From positions 12,233-26,743 of the forward strand of contig MHYB01000049.1 in the NCBI GenBank assembly GCA_001824635.1: a stretch of 14,511 nucleotides of DNA, read 5' to 3'. Under the pieces are notes generated by a model. That model had not been told where the DNA came from. It searched no databases and saw nothing but the letters and a program-made list of their open reading frames with translations. Shown in pieces: positions 1-4,520 of the stretch. Source of the DNA: Planctomycetes bacterium GWF2_50_10. Lineage in GTDB: Bacteria; Planctomycetota; Phycisphaerae; Sedimentisphaerales; GWF2-50-10. Each line of letters begins with the position of its first letter. Within the stretch, counting starts at the first letter, position 1. Made by a program: the position numbers and the translations under genes.

Positions 1-480
1 ACGCCCGCTCAGCATAATTTTGGCACCCTTTGCGCCCGCTGCCATCGCCGCCTCACATTGCATTTTCATCACTCGACGGAATGCCGCACGCTTTTTAAGC
101 TGTTCGGCTATTGTCTCGCCGACAAGCTTCGAATCTAATGCCGGCTCTTTGATTTCAATTACATTAACGCTGATTTTCCTGTCGATCAGGTTTTCCAGCT
201 CTTCGCGGAGTTTGTCAACCTCGGCGCCTCTCGGTCCTATTACCATGCCAGGTCGTGCTGTAAACAGCGTTACCTTGACTTCATTTCTTGTTCTTGCGAT
301 CTCTGTCTTTGCCACTGCCGCAAACGGGGGCTGACGGTTGAACTTCTTGTCTACAAATTCCCGTATCTTGTAATCTTCGACAAGGAACTCGCCATAGTTG
401 GCTTTCGGTGCAAACCATGTGCTCTGCCACCCTAGCGTTATTCCAGTCCTAAAACCTGTTGGTGATGTCTTCTGACCCAT
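1..480 (-). CDS. rpsC: Small ribosomal subunit protein S3 (uS3), partial: N-terminal 160 residues
   Basis: S3 binds 16S rRNA in the head of the 30S subunit, lines the mRNA entry channel and helps unwind mRNA. I translated this stretch by hand: it starts MGQKTSPTGFRTGI at 480 and stays open to the window edge, giving 160 residues, so the C-terminal part (the family is usually about 210-240 residues) is missing only because the window ends. The KH type 2 domain is visible, with its GxxG loop as GPRG at residues 82-85 in the context MVIGPRGAEVD. The basic helix KKRAAFRRVMK (about residues 129-139) corresponds to the mRNA-contacting helicase face, and AGAKGAKIMLSGR matches the family. A Shine-Dalgarno-like AGGAA lies a few bases before the ATG. 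It follows rplV after 15 bases, as in the standard S10 operon. Identity is secure. Confidence 0.97.
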   Translation of the reverse strand, partial: MGQKTSPTGFRTGITLGWQSTWFAPKANYGEFLVEDYKIREFVDKKFNRQPPFAAVAKTEIARTRNEVKVTLFTARPGMVIGPRGAEVDKLREELENLIDRKISVNVIEIKEPALDSKLVGETIAEQLKKRAAFRRVMKMQCEAAMAAGAKGAKIMLSGR

Positions 481-495
481 ACTTTTCCTGCTTAA

Positions 496-1044
496 TTATG
501 CCTTGGCAACAGTAACTCGTATATGGCACGCATCTTTGCGTATCGAATGTGCACGGCCTCGGTCCTTCTCAATGAAACGCTTGGTGCCCATTCTCCAGCC
601 GGCTCCGTCTACGCAAGCCTCACTTACATACAAACTCTCTGTATCGGCTTCATGGCTGTCGGCATCGGCAATCGCCGCCTTAAGTACCTTTGTAACCAGT
701 GTCGCCGCACGTTTATTCGCAAACCTGAGAAGATCAATAGCATCCTGCACTGGCCTGCCTGATATCAACTGAGTAACAAGCCGCACTTTACGGGGAGCCA
801 TCGGGGCGTACCTGTACATTGATTCCCAGCGGGAGATCTCAACTTTATCGACACCTAGTGCACTAGCCAACGCGTTCACATCAGCAGCCTGGGGAAGAGG
901 AATATACAAATTGCTCTGCCAGTTCTTCAATGCCGACTTGGCCTGATCTTTTGTAAGACCGCCGCGAACAAGCTGATTAGCCAACTGATCTACGCCGACC
1001 TTACGCTGCTTTATAAGCTTTTTTAATTTGCTGCCGCTTAACAT
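496..1044 (-). CDS. rplV: Large ribosomal subunit protein L22 (uL22) with an N-terminal helix-turn-helix-like extension
   Basis: L22 binds 23S rRNA and its beta hairpin lines the peptide exit tunnel. The protein has 182 residues against about 110 for E. coli. Residues ~76-182 are the L22 core (YRYAPMAPRKVRLV, then GRPVQDAIDLL, ending CHIRVTVAKA). The extra ~75 N-terminal residues contain two similar units resembling XRE-type helix-turn-helix segments: residues 18-44 (VDQLANQL, then ALKNWQS) and 56-75 (VNALASALGV, then ISRWES). I chose ATG 1044 because it follows the rpsS stop by 9 bases with AAGG upstream; starting at Met76 (819) would leave a ~234-base gap in a very compact operon. A weak GGGA precedes Met76, so a short form is possible. 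The tunnel hairpin is also unusual (RMGTKRFIEKDRGRA, about residues 151-165). L22 identity is certain. The function of the extension is unknown. Confidence 0.95.
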   Translation of the reverse strand: MLSGSKLKKLIKQRKVGVDQLANQLVRGGLTKDQAKSALKNWQSNLYIPLPQAADVNALASALGVDKVEISRWESMYRYAPMAPRKVRLVTQLISGRPVQDAIDLLRFANKRAATLVTKVLKAAIADADSHEADTESLYVSEACVDGAGWRMGTKRFIEKDRGRAHSIRKDACHIRVTVAKA

Positions 1045-1053
1045 ATCTTAACC

Positions 1054-1326
1054 TTATTCTGCCTTCTTGCCGCTTGAATGTCCTCTGAAGGTACGCGTAA
1101 GCGAAAATTCGCCCAGCTTGTGTCCGACCATGTCTTCGGTCACAAATACCTTGTTGAACACCTTACCATTGTGAACCAGAAACGTATATCCTACGAACTC
1201 GGGCACTATCGTGCAGCGCCTTGCCCATGTCTTGATGGGGTCGCGGGATCCAGCCTCGCTCTGCTTTACGACTTTCGCAAAGACTTTCTCGTCTACAAAA
1301 GGCCCTTTTTTAAGTGAGCGTCCCAT
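1054..1326 (-). CDS. rpsS: Small ribosomal subunit protein S19 (uS19)
   Basis: S19 sits in the 30S head next to S13 and contacts the A-site finger of the large subunit. The 90-residue protein has the usual length (E. coli 92) and the family signature throughout: MGRSLKKGPFVDEKV at the start, IKTWARRCTIVPEFVGYTF in the middle (residues 32-50), and VTEDMVGHKLGEFSLTRTFRGH toward the end. The start ATG at 1326 has a good GAGG about 8 bases upstream. It lies 19 bases after rplB and 9 bases before rplV, so the three are almost certainly co-transcribed. Nothing is odd about it. Confidence 0.98.
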   Translation of the reverse strand: MGRSLKKGPFVDEKVFAKVVKQSEAGSRDPIKTWARRCTIVPEFVGYTFLVHNGKVFNKVFVTEDMVGHKLGEFSLTRTFRGHSSGKKAE

Positions 1327-1345
1327 TAGATATCCTCAAATCCTG

Positions 1346-2197
1346 TTACAGAACCATTTGACCTTGTTTGTTCCTGCGGCGACGGATAATCTTCTTGCCA
1401 GATACTTTTCTCGGATTTCTCGTCTTACCGCCCTTTGCCAAAACTCCTGTCGGTGAGCACGGATGACGGCCGCCGTTAGCTCTGCCTTCACCGCCGCCCA
1501 TCGGATGAGCTACAGGGTTCATTGCCTTGCCGCGAACGCTGGGCCTTATGCCCTTATGTCTATTGCGGCCAGCCTTGCCGACGTTTACGTTCTGGAAATC
1601 CGCATTCGAAAGTGCCCCGACTGTCGCACGGCACTCGATGCGGACCATTCTCATTTCACCGCTGGGCAGAATTACTGTTGCCCAGTCGCCTTCTTTAGCC
1701 ATAAGCCTTGCCGAGCCGCCCGCTGTGCGAACCATCTTGCCGCCCTGGCCTGCTGACATTTCTATATTATGCACTTCAACGCCGACCGGTATAGCTATCA
1801 GCGGCATTGCGTTGCCCGTTTTCGGTTCCACTTCCTTGCCGCTCTCTATAACATCGCCGACCTTCAAACCTGCCGGGCAAAGAATATATCTCTTCTCGCC
1901 GTCTGCGTAATTGACCAGCGATATAAAGCAGTTACGGTTCGGATCGTATTCAACACTGGCAACGCGGGCCGGAATACCGTCCTTATTACGCTTGAAATCG
2001 ATGATTCTGTACATCTTTCGTGCGCCGCCGCCGATATGCCTCGTCGTGATCATACCTGAATGATTGCGGCCGCCGGTCCTCGTTATACGAACACAAAGAC
2101 TCTTCTCACGCTTGCTGGTCGTTACATCTGCCGAATAATTCAGCACTGATGAATCACGCCTGCCGTTTGTTGTTGGTCTGTAAAGTTTTATAGCCAT
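1346..2197 (-). CDS. rplB: Large ribosomal subunit protein L2 (uL2)
   Basis: L2 binds 23S rRNA near the peptidyl transferase centre and is needed for subunit joining. The 283-residue protein is slightly longer than E. coli L2 (about 273). The N-terminal OB-fold region has GGRNHSGMITTRHIGGGARK (residues 42-61) and DFKRNKDGIPARV; the SH3-like C-terminal half has SGEMRMVRIECRATVG (179-194) and RGKAMNPVAHPMGGGEGR (222-239). In the loop that E. coli spells VDHPHGGG, this protein has VAHPMGGG: the histidine matching E. coli His229 is kept (H231) but the preceding aspartate is alanine and the second histidine is methionine. The GGRHPCSPTG segment after it is of a type I associate with planctomycetes. 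The basic tail is RRRRNKQGQMVL. AGG precedes the ATG by about 8 bases, and rplW ends 17 bases upstream. Confidence 0.98.
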   Translation of the reverse strand: MAIKLYRPTTNGRRDSSVLNYSADVTTSKREKSLCVRITRTGGRNHSGMITTRHIGGGARKMYRIIDFKRNKDGIPARVASVEYDPNRNCFISLVNYADGEKRYILCPAGLKVGDVIESGKEVEPKTGNAMPLIAIPVGVEVHNIEMSAGQGGKMVRTAGGSARLMAKEGDWATVILPSGEMRMVRIECRATVGALSNADFQNVNVGKAGRNRHKGIRPSVRGKAMNPVAHPMGGGEGRANGGRHPCSPTGVLAKGGKTRNPRKVSGKKIIRRRRNKQGQMVL

Positions 2198-2214
2198 GCT
2201 TCTACCTATCTAGC

Positions 2215-2493
2215 TTAGAACAGATCAATATGGAAATCGGGTTTAAGAACCACTACCGCCTTCTTCCAATCCGCTGTCTTACCGAAAAATCGGCCCCGAC
2301 GTATAGGCTTACCCTTGCGATTGGCGGTGCGAACTTCTTCAACTTTCACGTTGTATATCTTTTCGATTGCGTTCTTTATCTCTGTCTTATTCGCTTTGCG
2401 ATGAACCTCAAAGGAATACGCGTTTTTCTCGCTTGCGAAATGCATTCCCTGTTCGGTTACCAGAGGCTTTATAATTACGTTAAAGTTATCCAC
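2215..2493 (-). CDS. rplW: Large ribosomal subunit protein L23 (uL23), GTG start
   Basis: L23 sits at the peptide tunnel exit, where trigger factor and signal recognition particle dock in bacteria. It has 92 residues, normal for bacterial L23 (E. coli 100). The recognisable core is IIKPLVTEQ near the start and YSFEVHRKANKTEIKNAIEK (residues 26-45) followed by YNVKVEEVRTANRKGK, the beta-alpha-beta rRNA-binding fold. It ends PDFHIDLF. The start codon is GTG at 2493 (CAC on the plus strand); AGGG lies about 7 bases upstream and no better ATG is available. It follows rplD after 14 bases and precedes rplB by 17. Confidence 0.96.
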   Translation of the reverse strand: MDNFNVIIKPLVTEQGMHFASEKNAYSFEVHRKANKTEIKNAIEKIYNVKVEEVRTANRKGKPIRRGRFFGKTADWKKAVVVLKPDFHIDLF

Positions 2494-2507
2494 TGTCGCA
2501 CCCTATA

Positions 2508-3137
2508 CTAACTGGCCTTGTTACTGTCCATCAGTGCCGTAAATGCTTCTTTGGTAAAAAGCATTTTGCGCCTGTTGCAGATATCGCCTGCGTTAAGATC
2601 CGAGATCGTCACAAGATCGATCTTCGGTATATTCCTCATTGATTTGAGTATATTCACATCATACTGCGGTATCGCTATGATACAGCTATGCGTAATACTA
2701 AGATTCTTGAGGATCGTTGCGAATTCCTTCGTCTTGGGCTTGTCCATTTTTAGTTGGTCAAGCACAATTACGCTGTTTGAAAGCAGTTTGGCAAGTATCG
2801 CCGAATTCTTCGCAAGTTGCCTCTGCTTCTTGGGCATATCCTGCCGGAAGTCACGGGCAGCCTTGGCGAATGTATGGCCGCCGCCCTTGCGAACCGGTGT
2901 TCGTGACGCACCTGCGCGGGCGTTACCTGTGCCCTTTTGCTTGTAAAGCTTGCGGGTCGATCCCTCAACCATACCTCTGCTCTTAGTCGCTGCTGTACCT
3001 ACACGCTTGTTGGCGTGGTACATTACTATCGCCTGCTTAAGCAACGCATGCCGAATAGTACCACCGAACAATGCCTCGTCAACTTCAAGGTTGCCGACTT
3101 CCTTACCATCTTTATTTAAAACACCTAGTGTAATCAT
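2508..3137 (-). CDS. rplD: Large ribosomal subunit protein L4 (uL4)
   Basis: L4 binds 23S rRNA early in assembly, and its long loop reaches the constriction of the exit tunnel. From ATG 3137 the protein has 209 residues (E. coli 201). The loop KLYKQKGTGNARAGASRTPV (residues 63-82) matches the E. coli stretch RQKGTGRARSGS, with the Lys63 equivalent kept (K68) and Asn at the first Arg of the RAR motif (N72). The C-terminal half is the usual alpha/beta fold (NSVIVLDQLKMDKPKTKEF). The frame can be extended by four codons to a TTG at 3149, but GGAACGAG lies just before the ATG and nothing similar precedes the TTG, so I prefer the ATG. In E. coli L4 represses its own operon; I see no clear copy of that leader here. 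Confidence 0.95.
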   Translation of the reverse strand: MITLGVLNKDGKEVGNLEVDEALFGGTIRHALLKQAIVMYHANKRVGTAATKSRGMVEGSTRKLYKQKGTGNARAGASRTPVRKGGGHTFAKAARDFRQDMPKKQRQLAKNSAILAKLLSNSVIVLDQLKMDKPKTKEFATILKNLSITHSCIIAIPQYDVNILKSMRNIPKIDLVTISDLNAGDICNRRKMLFTKEAFTALMDSNKAS

Positions 3138-3165
3138 AACTCGTTCCAAATATTAAAGGCCAAAC

Positions 3166-3816
3166 TTATTTTTTGGTCTTTGCTGCCTTTACGACTACAT
3201 AACCGCCCGCAGGACCAGCTATATTGCCCTTAACCATGATCAGGTTGTTTTCCTGATCAATAGCGACAACACTGTGGTTTCGGGTTGTTATTCTAACCGC
3301 GCCCATGTGGCCGGCCATCTTTTTACCTTTTTTCAGATTTCCGCCGTGACCGCGATCACTGGCGTAAGAGCATATAGAACCGCTCGATCTGTGCTTGCGT
3401 TCAGTGCCGTGAGAACCAGGAAAACCGCCGAAATGATGTCTTTTCATTACACCGGCATAACCTTTACCCTTACTCGTTCCGATAACATCGACCCACTTAA
3501 TATCAGCAAACACGCTTACATCAAGTGCGACACCGACTGCTAATTCCACCTTTGCGTCATTGCCGAATCTCTCTTCACGAACCATCCGCTTGGGAGTGGC
3601 ACTCGCCTTTTTGGCATGACCTATCGCTGCCTGGATCTGACGAGACTTCTTAATGTCATCGAATCCAAGCTGAATTGCGTTATATCCATCACCTTCAACC
3701 GTCTTTACCTGCATCACTGTACAGGGACCAGCCTGTATAACTGTTACCGGCAAAAGCCTGCCGGCTTCATCATACACCTGTGTCATTCCAACTTTTTTTC
3801 CAAGCAACATCGCCAT
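3166..3816 (-). CDS. rplC: Large ribosomal subunit protein L3 (uL3)
   Basis: L3 initiates 50S assembly and extends a loop to the peptidyl transferase centre. The 216 residues (E. coli 209) begin MAMLLGKKVGMTQVYDEAG and carry VDVIGTSKGKGYAGVMKRHH (residues 109-128) and KKGKKMAGHMG (162-172). The central extension differs from E. coli: where E. coli has [20 protein letters not shown], this protein has GSICSYASDRGHGGNLKKGK (146-165), a few residues longer and without the glutamine that PrmB methylates in E. coli (Gln150). Two in-frame ATGs occur at 3816 and 3810; I keep the first because AAGGCAG lies at a suitable distance from it. It is separated from rpsJ by 82 bases holding a hairpin, and from rplD by 28 bases. 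Confidence 0.97.
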   Translation of the reverse strand: MAMLLGKKVGMTQVYDEAGRLLPVTVIQAGPCTVMQVKTVEGDGYNAIQLGFDDIKKSRQIQAAIGHAKKASATPKRMVREERFGNDAKVELAVGVALDVSVFADIKWVDVIGTSKGKGYAGVMKRHHFGGFPGSHGTERKHRSSGSICSYASDRGHGGNLKKGKKMAGHMGAVRITTRNHSVVAIDQENNLIMVKGNIAGPAGGYVVVKAAKTKK

Positions 3817-3864
3817 CTGAATCTGCCTTTATCTTTTCGCGACTATTGGCTCTTTATCATTCAA

Positions 3865-3890
3865 AAGACATGCCTTTTGCGGCATGTCTT
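3865..3890 (-). promoter_or_regulatory. Perfect 10-bp stem-loop between rpsJ and rplC
   Basis: In the 82-base rpsJ-rplC gap the arms AAGACATGCC (3865-3874 plus strand) and GGCATGTCTT (3881-3890) are exact reverse complements around a 6-base loop (GCAAAA on the minus strand). On the transcribed strand the second arm runs into TCTTTTG, a short T tract. It could be a weak or conditional terminator that lowers L3-to-S3 transcription relative to S10, an RNase processing site, or a translational control element. The stem is directly visible; its role is inference. Confidence 0.5.
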
Positions 3891-3898
3891 CTATTTAA

Positions 3899-4210
3899 TT
3901 ACGCCTTGATTTTTACAAACACGCCAGCCGGTACTACAAGCCTGTTCAGCGCCTCTACCGTACGAGCATTCGCTTCGAAAATATCAATTACCCGCTTATG
4001 AGTACGCATTTCGAATTGCTCACGCGACTTCTTATCGACATGCGGGCTTCTAAGGACCGTGTAACGTTCGATACGGGTAGGAAGCGGTACAGGTCCGCTA
4101 ACACGTGCATTCGTACGTCTGGCATGATCGACAATTTCCTTGGCCGATGTATCCAGTGCACGATGGTCGTATGCTTCCATCCTTATTCGAATTCGTTCGG
4201 TGTCTGCCAT
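3899..4210 (-). CDS. rpsJ: Small ribosomal subunit protein S10 (uS10, NusE)
   Basis: S10 is a 30S head protein and, as NusE, also partners NusB in transcription antitermination and NusG in transcription-translation coupling. It has 103 residues, the same as E. coli. Clear family segments are RIRIRMEAYDHRALD (residues 6-20), VSGPVPLPTRIERYTVLRSP (38-57) and KKSREQFEMRTHKRVIDI (60-77), the last containing the conserved tip that reaches the 30S core. ATG 4210 has AAGGT a few bases upstream. It is the first gene after a 310-base gap with no coding content, so it is the likely first cistron of the S10 operon. Confidence 0.98.
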   Translation of the reverse strand: MADTERIRIRMEAYDHRALDTSAKEIVDHARRTNARVSGPVPLPTRIERYTVLRSPHVDKKSREQFEMRTHKRVIDIFEANARTVEALNRLVVPAGVFVKIKA

Positions 4211-4520
4211 ATACTTACCTTCTTATATTGTCCAGAATGCGACCAAAAATACAAGATCGCAAAGATTAACCGATTATTAACTAAAAGCAACTACAAAATA
4301 ACTACACCGACACAGGTTTACCCGTTCGGGCGTATTTTGGTTTCAGAATGGCAAACTGCCCATCCTTAAGTACTCGCCGGACTTCCCTCCTGCCGGCTCT
4401 ATTTCCAGTTCATCCCTGAAAATCTGATATGACTTCGGCCAAACTTGGCAATCGCAAAGCCTTCCAGGCGATGCTCGCTCAGCCGGAAAAAAACACTTAT
4501 ATCACTACTGCCGCGTTACG
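4211..4520. other. 310-base gap between fusA and rpsJ, no tuf gene
   Basis: This is the longest non-coding stretch in the window. Many bacteria carry tuf (EF-Tu) here; no EF-Tu motif is present in any frame. Going down the minus strand it holds a T7 run (4493-4487) shortly after the fusA stop without a convincing hairpin before it, then a mixed-composition stretch with short inverted repeats (for example GCCGG and CCGGC flanking CAGGAGGGAAGT, and ATGG/CCAT around a GCA/TGC stem near 4335-4365). An AT-rich block at about 4261-4302 is the likely S10 promoter. A minus-strand frame without a normal start codon and a 48-codon plus-strand frame (4429-4575) are open but not supported as genes. Confidence 0.7.
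4261..4302 (-). promoter_or_regulatory. Candidate promoter region for the S10 operon
   Basis: This AT-rich block lies about 50-90 bases before the rpsJ start. On the minus strand one reading is TTGCTT (4290-4285), a 16-base spacer, and TAATCT (4268-4263). AATAAT, just upstream inside the spacer, is an alternative -10 element but lacks a good -35. Each hexamer of the first reading matches consensus at only three positions, so the exact boxes are uncertain. A promoter is expected here because rpsJ follows a long gap. Confidence 0.35.

Noticed and set aside
3998..4369. Plus-strand open frame of 123 codons running from rpsJ into the fusA-rpsJ gap
   Set aside because: Two thirds is antisense to rpsJ. 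The part in the gap (containing CPEC and LLTKSNYK) has no recognisable family, and it crosses the likely rpsJ promoter.
4340..4515. Minus-strand frame in the fusA-rpsJ gap reading DELEIEPAGGKSGEYL
   Set aside because: It has no ATG, GTG or TTG start after the preceding stop except a late internal one, so it would be at most a gene remnant; I could not tie it to any family.
4487..4520. T7 tract shortly after the fusA stop as an intrinsic terminator
   Set aside because: Only a weak 5-bp pairing with a 16-base loop can be drawn before it, so there is no convincing stem.
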